From assembly GCA_964236445.1 (NCBI GenBank), contig CAXSDR010000014.1, positions 1 to 47,957 of the forward strand: 47,957 nt of DNA. Direction: 5' to 3'. Shown piece after piece: positions 7,711 to 15,718 of the stretch. The notes under the pieces are model-generated. The model saw only the letters and a program-made list of their open reading frames with translations, was not told the origin of the DNA and ran no database searches. Made by a program: the position numbers and the translations under genes. Source of the stretch: CAXSDR01 sp964236445. GTDB lineage: Bacteria > Actinomycetota > Actinomycetes > Motilibacterales > Motilibacteraceae. Each line of letters starts with the position of its first letter. Position 1 is the first letter of the stretch.

Positions 7711-8787
7711 TCAGCCGACCGGCACCCGGTGGGTGCCCGCCGCTGAACCCCGCGCCTTGAGCGAGAGCACGAACGCCAGCACCCTCGCGACAGCGGTGTA
7801 GAGCTCGGGAGGCACCTCGCCACCCAGCGGGACGGAGCGGTTGAGCGTCCGAGCGAGGGGAACGTCCTGAACCATGGGCACACGGTGCTCCTCCGCGAGG
7901 GCACGGATGCGCGCAGCAAGCACACCGGCACCTTTGGCGACGACGCGGGGCGCCCCCTTCATCGGGTCATAGCGAAGCGCCACCGCGACATGCGTCGGAT
8001 TCACGATCACGACATCGGCCTTGGCGACGTCGGACATCATCCGGTTTCGCGACATGGCCATCTGCCGCGACCTGATCTGCCCCTTCAGCTTCGGGTCGCC
8101 CTCGGACTGGCGCGCCTCGTCCTTGACGTCCTGCTTGCTCATCCGCATGCCCTTGGCCGTACGGCGGCGGATGACCGCGTAGTCGAGGCCGGCGAGCATC
8201 AGCCCGGTCAGCGCGGCCTCGCGCAGCACGACCAGCGCGGTCGACGACACCGTGGAGATGACGCTTGCCAGTGGCATGGACGGCCCGCTCGCCAGCAGCG
8301 GCAGCACCCCCGATGCGGCGTGCCAGACCACGGCACCGACAACCGCGATCTTCAGCAGCGACTTGATCGCCTCCCAGGTGCCCTGCGGCCCGAGGAGACG
8401 TTTCAGGCCGTGCATGGGGTTGAGCGAGCGGGCACTCGGTTTCAGCCGCTTGGTCGCGAGCGGCAGGCCCCCCTGAGCGGCAGTGGCGAACACCGAGATG
8501 ATCAGGGTGCTCAGGAGGAGCGGCGCGGACGTCGACACGACGATGGTCAGACCGTCGCGCATGAGCATCATGGCCCCGGGCACGTCGGGATCGGTGATGA
8601 GCGCCCCGAGCGTCACCATCAGCTCGCGAAGCGCGCGTCCGGCGTGGCCCCACGCCCACGGCAGGATGAAGCTCGTCGCCATCACCGCCGACCAGGACGC
8701 GAGATCCTGCGTACGCGGTGTCTGACCCTCGCGCTTCGCCTCCCGTTGCCGTTTGCCGGTCGGCTTCTCGGTCTTCTCCCCGCTCAA
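7711..8787 (-). CDS. flhB: Flagellar export switch protein FlhB
   Basis: 358 residues. A basic N-terminus (EKTEKPTGKRQREAKREGQ) is followed by four membrane segments up to about residue 205, then a cytoplasmic domain with the NPTH self-cleavage motif at 263-266. Cleavage between N and P switches export from hook to filament substrates together with FliK. The start is a TTG at 8787 overlapping the fliR stop (TTGA), so translation is probably coupled to fliR. The C-terminal tail after the FlhBc domain is short. Confidence 0.96.
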   Translation of the reverse strand: MSGEKTEKPTGKRQREAKREGQTPRTQDLASWSAVMATSFILPWAWGHAGRALRELMVTLGALITDPDVPGAMMLMRDGLTIVVSTSAPLLLSTLIISVFATAAQGGLPLATKRLKPSARSLNPMHGLKRLLGPQGTWEAIKSLLKIAVVGAVVWHAASGVLPLLASGPSMPLASVISTVSSTALVVLREAALTGLMLAGLDYAVIRRRTAKGMRMSKQDVKDEARQSEGDPKLKGQIRSRQMAMSRNRMMSDVAKADVVIVNPTHVAVALRYDPMKGAPRVVAKGAGVLAARIRALAEEHRVPMVQDVPLARTLNRSVPLGGEVPPELYTAVARVLAFVLSLKARGSAAGTHRVPVG

Positions 8788-9548
8788 TGGGAGATCACCG
8801 CCATCGTCGCGCGGACGCTCAGGTCGACGATGTGCTGCACCGCGGTCGGCAGCAGCGGCAGCGACAGCCCGACGAGCAGCAGCGTCGCGAGAATCTTGGC
8901 GGGGAAGCCGAGCTGGAACGCGTTGAGCGCGGGCGCGATACGCGTGAGCAGCCCGAGGCCGACATCGACCAGGAACAGGACGGCGATCAGGGGCGCCGCG
9001 ATCTGCAGCGCCGCCAGGAAGAAGGTGCCCAGTCCGTCCGTCAGCACCCGCATGAGCACCTCGGGCTTCACTGCCGCATCGAGCGGGATCGCGTCATACG
9101 AGCTCATGAAGCCGCGGAGCACGAGCAGGTGGCCGTTCAGGGTGAACAGCAGGGTCAGCCCGAGCATGTTGGAGAACCGACCGAACACACTGGACTGGTT
9201 GTTGGACAGCGGGTCGTACGCCGCCGCGAGCGTGAACCCACCGAACAGGTCGATCATGTCACCGGCGGCCTGGACCGCGGCGAAGAGCAGGTAGGTGGTG
9301 AAGCCGAGCGCTACGCCGGTGAACACCTGCAGCACCGTGCTGCTGATCAGCGCGGCGACGGAGGTGTCCGTCATCTGCGTGGAGAGCCGGCCGGCCACGG
9401 GCAGCGACATCGCCACAGCGAAGATGACCTTGACCGGTGCCGGAATGGCCCGGGTGGCGAAAGGCGGAGCAACCGTGAGCCAGGCCACCGCCCGCACGCT
9501 GGCCATGACGAGGCCGAGGAGCCAGGGCACCGCCACCTCGAACGTCAT
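8784..9548 (-). CDS. fliR: Flagellar export gate protein FliR
   Basis: 254 residues, almost wholly hydrophobic with about six membrane segments and family motifs such as ATRAIPAPVKVIFAVAMSL, AAGDMIDLFGGF and LTLLFTLNGHL. It forms the FliP5Q4R1 export gate. It lies in the conserved order fliO-fliP-fliQ-fliR-flhB-flhA, 7 nt after fliQ and overlapping flhB. The length is normal. Confidence 0.95.
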   Translation of the reverse strand: MTFEVAVPWLLGLVMASVRAVAWLTVAPPFATRAIPAPVKVIFAVAMSLPVAGRLSTQMTDTSVAALISSTVLQVFTGVALGFTTYLLFAAVQAAGDMIDLFGGFTLAAAYDPLSNNQSSVFGRFSNMLGLTLLFTLNGHLLVLRGFMSSYDAIPLDAAVKPEVLMRVLTDGLGTFFLAALQIAAPLIAVLFLVDVGLGLLTRIAPALNAFQLGFPAKILATLLLVGLSLPLLPTAVQHIVDLSVRATMAVISH

Positions 9549-9555
9549 CGCGGCG

Positions 9556-9831
9556 TCAGCCTGACGAGAGCAACATCGGGATCTTCTCGTAGAGCCCGGT
9601 GGTGAACGTGATGAGCTCGTGCAGCATCCAGTTGCCGGTGATCAGGAGCACGATCGCCACGGCGACGACCTTGGGCACGAACGAGAGCGTGACTTCCTGG
9701 ATCTGCGTGACCGACTGGAACAGCGACACTGCGAAACCCACCACGAGCGAGGTCACGAGGATCGGAGCGCAGAGCTTGGCGGCCACGATCATGGTGGACA
9801 GCGCTATGCCCAGGATCGTCGTATCGGTCAT
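9556..9831 (-). CDS. fliQ: Flagellar export gate protein FliQ
   Basis: 91 residues with two long membrane helices (about 17-40 and 55-78), including SLFQSVTQIQEVTLSFVPK, which is diagnostic for FliQ. The ATG overlaps the fliP stop (ATGA). The frame extends further upstream within fliP, but that part is out-of-frame shadow. Confidence 0.95.
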   Translation of the reverse strand: MTDTTILGIALSTMIVAAKLCAPILVTSLVVGFAVSLFQSVTQIQEVTLSFVPKVVAVAIVLLITGNWMLHELITFTTGLYEKIPMLLSSG

Positions 9832-10691
9832 CTGTAGCTCGCTACCAATGACGTGACGACCAGACCCCAACCGTCGACGAGAACGAAGAGCAAGAGCTTG
9901 AACGGCAGCGAGATCATCACAGGCGGCAACATCATCATGCCCATCGACATCAGCGACGCGCTGACGATGAGGTCGATGACCAGGAAGGGGATGAAGACGA
10001 TGAAGCCGATGATGAAGGCACCCTTGAGCTCCGACAGCACGAACGCCGGAACCAGCGTGCTCAGGGGCACCTCCGCTGCAGACTTCGGTTTCTGCTGCTT
10101 CGCCACCTTCGTGAACAGCGCGAGCTCCTCCTTGCGGGTCCGCTTGACCATGAAGCCCTGCAGGGGTTTCACACCGTCGGTGAATGCCTGTGACTGAGTC
10201 TTGTCGCCTTTGAGATAGGGCTGCACACCGTCCTTGTTCACCTGCGTGAGAACGGGCGCCATGATGAACAGCGAGAGGAAGAGCGCGAGACCAGCCAGCA
10301 CCTGGTTCGGTGGGACGCCCTGCAGCCCGAGGGCGTTGCGGGTCAGCCCGAGGACGACGAAGACCTTGGTGAAGCACGTGCACATCAGCAGCAGGGCCGG
10401 CGCGACGGACAGAACGGTCAGCGCCAGGATGATCGAGATGGAGCTGCTGGGCTTGCCGGTGATGCCACCGAGGTCCACCTGGATCTCAGCAGGCGCAGTC
10501 GCGCCCGTCGGCGACGTCGGTGCTGTGGGCGGCTTGGGCTTGGTGACCGTCGGTCCGAAGCCGCCGAGCGGTGTTGACTGCGCCGGGGAGGCGTACGCCG
10601 GAGCCGCTGCGGCGGACGAGAGCACGACACCGCCCAGCAGTAGCCCGGCGACCACAGCGGTCGCAGCGAGGATGCGACGGATGGTCGACAT
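9828..10691 (-). CDS. fliP: Flagellar export gate protein FliP
   Basis: 287 residues. It has a cleavable signal-like N-terminus (AATAVVAGLLLGGVVL) and a Pro/Thr-rich spacer up to about residue 75. The FliP core follows: SIILALTVLSVAPALLLM, CFTKVFVVLGLTRNALG, PPNQVLAGLALFLSLFIM, and SASLMSMGMMMLPPVMISLPFKLLLF at the C-terminus. FliP proteins often carry a signal peptide, as here. The ATG at 10691 overlaps the fliO stop (TGATG). The upstream open frame is a shadow of fliO/fliN. Confidence 0.95.
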   Translation of the reverse strand: MSTIRRILAATAVVAGLLLGGVVLSSAAAAPAYASPAQSTPLGGFGPTVTKPKPPTAPTSPTGATAPAEIQVDLGGITGKPSSSISIILALTVLSVAPALLLMCTCFTKVFVVLGLTRNALGLQGVPPNQVLAGLALFLSLFIMAPVLTQVNKDGVQPYLKGDKTQSQAFTDGVKPLQGFMVKRTRKEELALFTKVAKQQKPKSAAEVPLSTLVPAFVLSELKGAFIIGFIVFIPFLVIDLIVSASLMSMGMMMLPPVMISLPFKLLLFVLVDGWGLVVTSLVASYR

Positions 10692-11101
10692 CAGCGCCTC
10701 GTCGTGCGTTCGCGCAGCACGTCGAGGCTGCGACGCCAGGTCTGCGGGCTCAGAACGCTGCCGTTGAGCGGGCTCGGACCCGACTTGTCGAGCCTCACGC
10801 GCAGTGCGGTCGACTCGAGCTCGCCGCCGGGGACTTCCCCGACGACCGCTTCGAGATCGGTCTCGCTGAGCAGAGAGACGGAGTGCTCGGTGACGCCGAT
10901 CACGAGCGCACGGTCGGCGATGCGCACCACGGTGAGGGCAGCGCCGCGCCCGAGCTGCTGACGGGCCAGCACCTCGATGGTGCCTCCTGAGCGTCCGGCC
11001 AAGGTGCCGCGAACCATGCGTGCGGCCAGCCACATCAGCGCGAGAACCACGCCGAGCGACAGCAGCAGGCGGGCGAGCAGACCCAGTGCGCTCGTGCTCA
11101 C
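10691..11101 (-). CDS. fliO: Flagellar export assembly protein FliO
   Basis: 136 residues. A single N-terminal membrane helix (about 5-28, ALGLLARLLLSLGVVLALMW) is followed by a FliO beta domain (GTIEVLARQQLGRGAALTVV, ADRALVIGVTEHSVSLL). It stabilises FliP during gate assembly. The start overlaps the fliN stop and the stop overlaps the fliP start. Confidence 0.88.
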   Translation of the reverse strand: MSTSALGLLARLLLSLGVVLALMWLAARMVRGTLAGRSGGTIEVLARQQLGRGAALTVVRIADRALVIGVTEHSVSLLSETDLEAVVGEVPGGELESTALRVRLDKSGPSPLNGSVLSPQTWRRSLDVLRERTTRR

Positions 11102-11871
11102 GCCGGGCCGCCCTCCACAGCCGGACTGATGATCTCGGTGATGCGGATGCCGAAGTCCTCGTCGACGACGACGACTTCACCGCGGGCGATGAGGGTGCCG
11201 TTCACGAGGAGGTCGCAGGGGCTGCCTGCGGCACGGTCGAGCTCGACGACCGCACCGGGAGCGAGCGAGAGCAGGTCACGAACGGTCATGCGGGTCCGGC
11301 CCAGCTCGGCCGTCACCTCCATCTCGACGTCGTGAAGCAGCTCGAGGCCGGCCTTGCGACCGAGGCCGCCGGCGAGGGAGCCATCGGCGGTGCCGCGCGG
11401 CCTCGGGACCGTCGGCAGGGTGACGGACACGGCGTACGCGGCCGAGATGTCACCGTCGGCCATGAGCGGGACGACCACGACGGTCGGGGACGCTCCGGCG
11501 CCGAGCGCAGTGACTGCGGCCTCGACCGTCAGCTCGACCCCCGTCTCGACAACCACCTGCCCGTACGCCGCACCGGCGGCAGCGAGACACGGCTGCACCG
11601 CAGGCGCCAGCTCCAGCGCTCCGAGTGGGCTTGTCTTCAGCGCGACGACGAGCTCTTCGCCGACGAAGACGACGTGCATCCCTCGGGCGGAACCAGTGAA
11701 GTTGGCCTGCACCGCGGCGGCCACATCATTCGGGAGCATGCGCGCGATGGTGGCGACGTCGAGCACGACGGGGGTGCCGGCCGTCAGCGGTGCTGCGCTC
11801 GGCAGGCGACCGGCAGCCGCAGTGGCTGCGGCCAGCACGGCCTCAGCGACCTCGGGGGCGACGACGCTCAT
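11098..11871 (-). CDS. fliN: Flagellar switch protein FliN (FliY-like length)
   Basis: 257 residues, longer than enterobacterial FliN (about 137). The C-terminal SpoA domain (about 175-250) has HDVEMEVTAELGRTRMTVRDLL, GAVVELDRAAGSPCDLLVNG and GEVVVVDEDFGIRITEII. The N-terminal 170 residues resemble the CheC-like part of FliY, but I cannot see the CheC phosphatase E/N signature clearly. It forms the C-ring with FliM and binds export cargo. It lies 3 nt after fliM. Confidence 0.92.
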   Translation of the reverse strand: MSVVAPEVAEAVLAAATAAAGRLPSAAPLTAGTPVVLDVATIARMLPNDVAAAVQANFTGSARGMHVVFVGEELVVALKTSPLGALELAPAVQPCLAAAGAAYGQVVVETGVELTVEAAVTALGAGASPTVVVVPLMADGDISAAYAVSVTLPTVPRPRGTADGSLAGGLGRKAGLELLHDVEMEVTAELGRTRMTVRDLLSLAPGAVVELDRAAGSPCDLLVNGTLIARGEVVVVDEDFGIRITEIISPAVEGGPA

Positions 11872-11874
11872 CTG

Positions 11875-12864
11875 CTACTCCTCATCGGGCGGTGGGTCGA
11901 CAACAAGAACGGCAAGTCGTTTTGCCTGGGCGCCGACGACGGCGTAGGCGAAGATCTGGTCGCCGACGCGAACAGTCAGCGGATAGCTGGTGGGATGTCC
12001 CAGCGGCAGCACGTCGCCGACTTCGAGCGAGATCAGCTGGCCAGGGTTGACGTTGGTGGCGGAGAAGCGCACGGCCACCTCGATCGGCACATCCTCGATC
12101 CGGGCGGCGACGTCGCGGGCGGCGATCTCCATCGCGGCGCGCTCGCGAAGGCTCTTCGTGCCGTGTGAAGTGGCGGCCTCGAGCAGCGCGAGCAGCGGGT
12201 TGAAGGGCAGGCACACCGTGAAGGCATCATCCACAGGTCCCATATGCATGTCGAAGGACGCGACCAGCACCATGTCCGTCGCCGAGGCAACCTGGGCGAA
12301 CTGCGGGTTGTACTCGAACTGCGAGAACCGTGGCTCGAAGCGCACGATGGGCTCCAAGGCAAACTTCAGCTCGTTCAGTGCCCGGTCGATCACGCCACGC
12401 AGAAGCCCGGACTCGATGTCGGACAGCGGCCGCTGGGGCTGGTCGGCAGAGCCTGAACCCCCGAGCATCGTGTCGATGCAGCTCATCGCGCTGGTCAGAG
12501 ACTGCTCGAGCACCCCTGCCCCCGGCAGTGGGTCCACGCTGAGAACTGTCATCAGCGTGGGGTTGCCGAGCGTGGCAACGTACTCGTCATAGGTGGCCTG
12601 CTCGATGGAGATCAGGTTGACCGTAGCGACCGTGCGCAGCGTCGTCGTCAGGACGGTCGCATACTGCCGCGCGAACGTCTCGAACACGATCTGCAGCGTG
12701 CGAACGTGCTCGCGCGACAGCTTTGTCGGTCGACGGAAGTCATAGGGCCGCGGTTCCGTGCCACGCGTACGCCTGTTCGCCTTCCCGCGCCCGCCTGAGG
12801 CGGCGTTTGCTGGCTTGGAAGCGACGGTCACGGGTGGTGCATCGGCAGCGCTGGCGACACCCAT
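11875..12864 (-). CDS. fliM: Flagellar motor switch protein FliM
   Basis: 329 residues. An N-terminal basic linker (about 15-45) is followed by the CheC-like middle domain, which contains RPTKLSREHVRTLQIVFETFARQ and a GGSG-type loop at MLGGSGSAD. A C-terminal SpoA domain covers about 245-325 (PIEVAVRFSATNVNPGQLISLEVGDVL). The usual N-terminal CheY-binding helix (LSQxEIDALL) is not obvious: the protein begins MGVASAADAPPVTV. CheY binding may therefore rely on FliN or the middle domain. Confidence 0.93.
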   Translation of the reverse strand: MGVASAADAPPVTVASKPANAASGGRGKANRRTRGTEPRPYDFRRPTKLSREHVRTLQIVFETFARQYATVLTTTLRTVATVNLISIEQATYDEYVATLGNPTLMTVLSVDPLPGAGVLEQSLTSAMSCIDTMLGGSGSADQPQRPLSDIESGLLRGVIDRALNELKFALEPIVRFEPRFSQFEYNPQFAQVASATDMVLVASFDMHMGPVDDAFTVCLPFNPLLALLEAATSHGTKSLRERAAMEIAARDVAARIEDVPIEVAVRFSATNVNPGQLISLEVGDVLPLGHPTSYPLTVRVGDQIFAYAVVGAQAKRLAVLVVDPPPDEE

Positions 12865-12898
12865 GAGGCCGACCGGGTGGTTCTTTGGGATAACGGTC

Positions 12899-13360
12899 CT
12901 ACTGCATCACGAACTGGGTGAAGTAGAGCCCCATCACCTCCCCTTCGTAGTCCTTCTTGATGAGCTCGAGCAGCTGTGCCTTCAGCTCTGCCACCTGCTT
13001 GGGCACCGACAGCTCGGTGATGCTCCTGCCGGTGTAGAGGGTGATCGCCGAATCCAGGGCGGCGCTGCCCTCGGGGGGTTCCTTGGCCTTCTTCGTCGTC
13101 TGGAGGGCGATGCCCAGCTTGAGGAAGTGGGCGCCCTTCAAGTTGATGTTGATCGGGTCGAGCTTCACGATAGGGCCGGGCTTCGGTGGCGCCGGCGGAC
13201 CACTCGGCTTCGGCTTGAGGAACATGAAGTAGCCGCCACCACCCAGCGCCAGCACGGCCACCAGGATGATGACGAGCTTCTTCTTGCTCTTCTTGCCCTT
13301 CTTCGCGTCCGCGCCCTCGGCGCCCTTGGCGTCGACCGGCGTGGCTTCCTTGACAGCCAT
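12899..13360 (-). CDS. fliL: Flagellar basal-body-associated protein FliL
   Basis: 153 residues. A Lys-rich cytoplasmic N-terminus (KKGKKSKKK) is followed by one membrane helix (LVIILVAVLALGGGGYFMF, about 29-47), a Pro-rich linker (KPKPSGPPAPPKPGP) and a periplasmic FliL domain ending in VMGLYFTQFVMQ. It associates with the stator ring. It sits between motB and fliM, as in many flagellar operons. Confidence 0.93.
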   Translation of the reverse strand: MAVKEATPVDAKGAEGADAKKGKKSKKKLVIILVAVLALGGGGYFMFLKPKPSGPPAPPKPGPIVKLDPININLKGAHFLKLGIALQTTKKAKEPPEGSAALDSAITLYTGRSITELSVPKQVAELKAQLLELIKKDYEGEVMGLYFTQFVMQ

Positions 13361-13369
13361 CTCGAACTC

Positions 13370-14410
13370 CTAGTTCCGTGCCGCGTTGGTGGAGGTGGAC
13401 GCGGCGCTCGTCGTGCTGCCGTCCGTGCTCGCTGTGCCGGTGATCGCTGTGCGGGTGCTCGCCGTGGCTGCGCCTCTAGCCGTGCCTGCATCCGCGCCGG
13501 CGGCCGCTGCGCCCGTATTGTCAGGCGCGGTGCCAGCGAGGGCGCTCGGCTTCAGGCCCGAGGTGATGATGATCTCGACGCGACGATTGAGATTGTTGGC
13601 CCGCACCGACCTGCCGGGATATGCCGGGCGGGTGTGACCCCAGCCCCGCGGACTGATGCGGTGCTCGTCGAAACCCAGCCGCGTCACCATGTAGTCGACG
13701 ACGGCGGAGGAACGCTCGGCCGACAGAGCCCAGTCACTCGCGAAGTACTTCGTCCTCACCTTTTCCGTGCTCGTGTGGCCCTCCACCGAGATGTTGTTCG
13801 CGACCTTCTTCAACGACGGGCTGATGATGGAGATGATTCGCGCACCCGTGGGCTGGAGCTTGGCCTCGTCCGGCGCGAAGATGACTTTGTCGGTGATGAC
13901 CGTGACGATCAGACCCCGCTCGTCAATCTTGAACGCCACCTTGTCGAGCAGGCCCTGCTTCTTCAGATCGGCCGAAAGCCGGTCCTCGAGCTTCTTGAAG
14001 TCCTCGGCCTGCTTCTTCTGCGCCGCCACGTCGTCAGCTGCCTGCTGGGCCTTGACCGCGGCCTCGGCGGCAGTCATCAGCTTGATGTCCTGCACCGTCT
14101 CTGATCCGGGCCGGTCAGGTGGTGTGACCGAGAACTCCCGGTCGAGGGGCTGTGGGTCGGTGCCGGTGTCGTCGAGCGGCCCTGTGCCACCGTCCATGGC
14201 CGAGAGCGGCGAGCCGAACCCCGCAGCGAGCCCATCCTTGAGCGCAGCGAACTTGTGCTGGTCGACAGCACTGATGGCGAACATCACGATGAACAGCACC
14301 ATCAGCAGCGTCATCATGTCGGCGTAGCTGACGAGCCAGCGCTCGTGGTTCTCGTGCTCTTCCTCGTGGTGCTTCTTGGGCTTGCGTTGCCCGCTGTGTC
14401 CGTGTGACAC
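13370..14410 (-). CDS. motB: Stator protein MotB
   Basis: 346 residues. The single membrane helix contains the proton-channel Asp in VSYADMMTLLMVLFIVMF (D31). A plug and coiled linker follow, then an OmpA-like peptidoglycan-binding domain at about 175-290 (SVEGHTSTEK, SAERSSAVVDYMV, RRVEIII). The C-terminal 55 residues are Ala/Thr/Gly-rich low complexity. The GTG start at 14410 lies 1 nt after the motA stop. The Asp fits a proton- rather than sodium-specific assignment, but the ion cannot be read reliably from sequence. Confidence 0.95.
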   Translation of the reverse strand: MSHGHSGQRKPKKHHEEEHENHERWLVSYADMMTLLMVLFIVMFAISAVDQHKFAALKDGLAAGFGSPLSAMDGGTGPLDDTGTDPQPLDREFSVTPPDRPGSETVQDIKLMTAAEAAVKAQQAADDVAAQKKQAEDFKKLEDRLSADLKKQGLLDKVAFKIDERGLIVTVITDKVIFAPDEAKLQPTGARIISIISPSLKKVANNISVEGHTSTEKVRTKYFASDWALSAERSSAVVDYMVTRLGFDEHRISPRGWGHTRPAYPGRSVRANNLNRRVEIIITSGLKPSALAGTAPDNTGAAAAGADAGTARGAATASTRTAITGTASTDGSTTSAASTSTNAARN

Positions 14411-14411
14411 G

Positions 14412-15179
14412 TCAGGCCGCCTTCTTCTCGGCGGCGGCGGCCGGGAGGAGCGACCGTAGCTTCTGTGCGACGGTGCGCGGGTTGGAACCCGACTGGATCG
14501 CGATGATGCCCTCGATCACCAGCTCCATCTGCTTGCACTCGAGCTCGGACAGTCGCGTGATACGCCCGGCGATGGGAAGCCAGATGACGTTTGCCGTCAT
14601 GACACCCCACAGGGTGGCGATGAATGCCCCTGCGATCAGGTGGCCGAGCTTGTCGGGCTGGCTGAGGTTCTCGAGGACGTGCACCAGGCCGATGACCGTG
14701 CCGATGATGCCGATCGTCGGGGCATATCCGCCCATGCTGGCGAAGAACTTCGCGAAGACTTTGTCGCCCGCGCGCTTTGCTTCCATCTCGGCGTCGAGGA
14801 TCTCGCGCAGCTCTTCAGGATCCGTACCGTCGATGGCCATCTGCAGACCGCGCTGCAGGAAGACGTTCTCGACGGACTTTGCCGCGTCCTCCAGGGCGAG
14901 AAGCCCTTCGCGACGCGCGCGTTCCGCGAGCTTGATGATGTCGTCGAGGAGGCCGTCGGAGGGAGTGACTTTCGACGTGAGGGCCTTGATGGCCGCCTTG
15001 ATCGCACCGATGGCGTCGGGCAGGATGCCCCCGGCCATGCCTGCGCCGAAGGTTCCGAGGAAGACGAGGAGCAGCGGGGGCGGTAGGAAGATGGCCATGG
15101 GGTTTCCCCCCTCCATGATCATCGACCCGAAGATGCCGACGAACGCCAGGCTGATGCCGATCAGTGTCGCCGGGTCCAT
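14412..15179 (-). CDS. motA: Stator protein MotA
   Basis: 255 residues with four membrane helices: two at the start (about 4-50), a cytoplasmic domain rich in charged helices (ARRRGLLALED and similar), and two after about 150 containing GGYAPTIGIIGTVIGLVHVL and GAFIATLWGVMTANVIWLP, both diagnostic of MotA/PomA. It ends 1 nt before motB. SD-like AGGGAGGCC precedes the ATG. Confidence 0.96.
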   Translation of the reverse strand: MDPATLIGISLAFVGIFGSMIMEGGNPMAIFLPPPLLLVFLGTFGAGMAGGILPDAIGAIKAAIKALTSKVTPSDGLLDDIIKLAERARREGLLALEDAAKSVENVFLQRGLQMAIDGTDPEELREILDAEMEAKRAGDKVFAKFFASMGGYAPTIGIIGTVIGLVHVLENLSQPDKLGHLIAGAFIATLWGVMTANVIWLPIAGRITRLSELECKQMELVIEGIIAIQSGSNPRTVAQKLRSLLPAAAAEKKAA

Positions 15180-15180
15180 G

Positions 15181-15510
15181 TCAGGCCTCCCTGACAGGCA
15201 GCGGCACGACGACGTTGGGACGTGCCTGCTGGTCGGGGACGAGTGAGACCGTGGTTTCGCCGTGAGCGCGGCGGCGCTCGTTCAGCTCGGCTATGTCGTC
15301 CTGCAACGCCTCGTCGAGCACCTGCGCGCAGGAGATGACGGACGCGCGATATTCACGCACAAGTCGGACCAGGTCCTGCACGCTCTCGGCGACGACGTAT
15401 TTCGTACCGTCAACGAGGGTGACAACCGTGTCGGGTGTGCACTCTGCCCGTTCCACGAGGTCCGGGTTGAGAGCGAACGGTTGACCGTTCAGCCGAGTCA
15501 CGAGAATCAC
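15181..15510 (-). CDS. flbD: FlbD-family flagellar protein
   Basis: 109 residues beginning VILVTRLNGQPFALNPDLVE, the hallmark of the FlbD/YlzI family found beside motA in Gram-positive flagellar operons. The family core ends near residue 60; the remaining 50 residues are extra. The GTG at 15510 is preferred over the ATG at 15528 because AGGGG lies 8 nt before it and because family members begin at this point. The function of this short family is not established; it is unrelated to the Caulobacter regulator of the same name. Confidence 0.85.
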   Translation of the reverse strand: MILVTRLNGQPFALNPDLVERAECTPDTVVTLVDGTKYVVAESVQDLVRLVREYRASVISCAQVLDEALQDDIAELNERRRAHGETTVSLVPDQQARPNVVVPLPVREA

Positions 15511-15545
15511 GTCGTTGCCCCTGTCCATCCGTGGTGTAGCGCCTG

Positions 15546-15569
15546 ACGAGGCCGTTCCTTCGGCCTCGT
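15546..15569 (-). terminator. Hairpin in the flbD leader
   Basis: ACGAGGCC (15546-15553) pairs perfectly with GGCCTCGT (15562-15569) around an 8-nt loop. It lies downstream of the candidate flbD promoter and upstream of the start, so it would be in the 5' leader. It could attenuate or protect the transcript. There is no U tract. Confidence 0.35.
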
Positions 15570-15577
15570 GCTTCTGT

Positions 15578-15606
15578 CCGATCGGCGACGTCAGGCTCCA
15601 TCTGAG
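15578..15606 (-). promoter_or_regulatory. Candidate sigma-28-like promoter of the flbD-motAB-fliL... operon
   Basis: On the minus strand: CTCAGA (15606-15601), 15 nt, CCGATCGG (15585-15578). Spacing and -10 match the fliC/flgB/flgN sites. The CTCAGA is exactly the loop of a perfect hairpin, GGCTCCA/TGGAGCC (15594-15613). The predicted leader is about 60 nt. Confidence 0.55.
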
Positions 15607-15669
15607 TGGAGCCGTTGCGCTGATCGGGCGACGCTTTGCATGAATTGCCTTGCCCGGTGCAGCGATGCT

Positions 15670-15700
15670 GCCGCCCCGCCGTCAGTGAGGGCGGGGCGGC
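15670..15700 (-). terminator. Strong hairpin after flgE
   Basis: GCCGCCCCGCC (15670-15680) pairs perfectly with GGCGGGGCGGC (15690-15700), an 11-bp all-GC stem with a 9-nt loop, about 20 nt after the flgE stop. No U tract is present, which is common in high-GC actinobacteria. It probably ends or reduces transcription of the flgB-flgE operon before the flbD promoter. Confidence 0.65.
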
Positions 15701-15718
15701 GGTGCCACATCAGCGATG

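Noticed and set aside
7440..7931. 164-residue N-terminal extension of FlhA
   Set aside because: It runs through flhB's end and the 91-bp repeat. FlhA families begin at the first membrane helix, and a good ribosome site precedes 7439.
12758..14104. 448-codon + strand frame opposite fliL/motB
   Set aside because: It is antisense to well-supported flagellar genes and has an Arg/Leu/Val-rich shadow composition.
15511..15528. ATG at 15528 as flbD start
   Set aside because: It adds six residues not seen in the family, and the AGGGG ribosome site lies inside that extension, spaced for the GTG at 15510.
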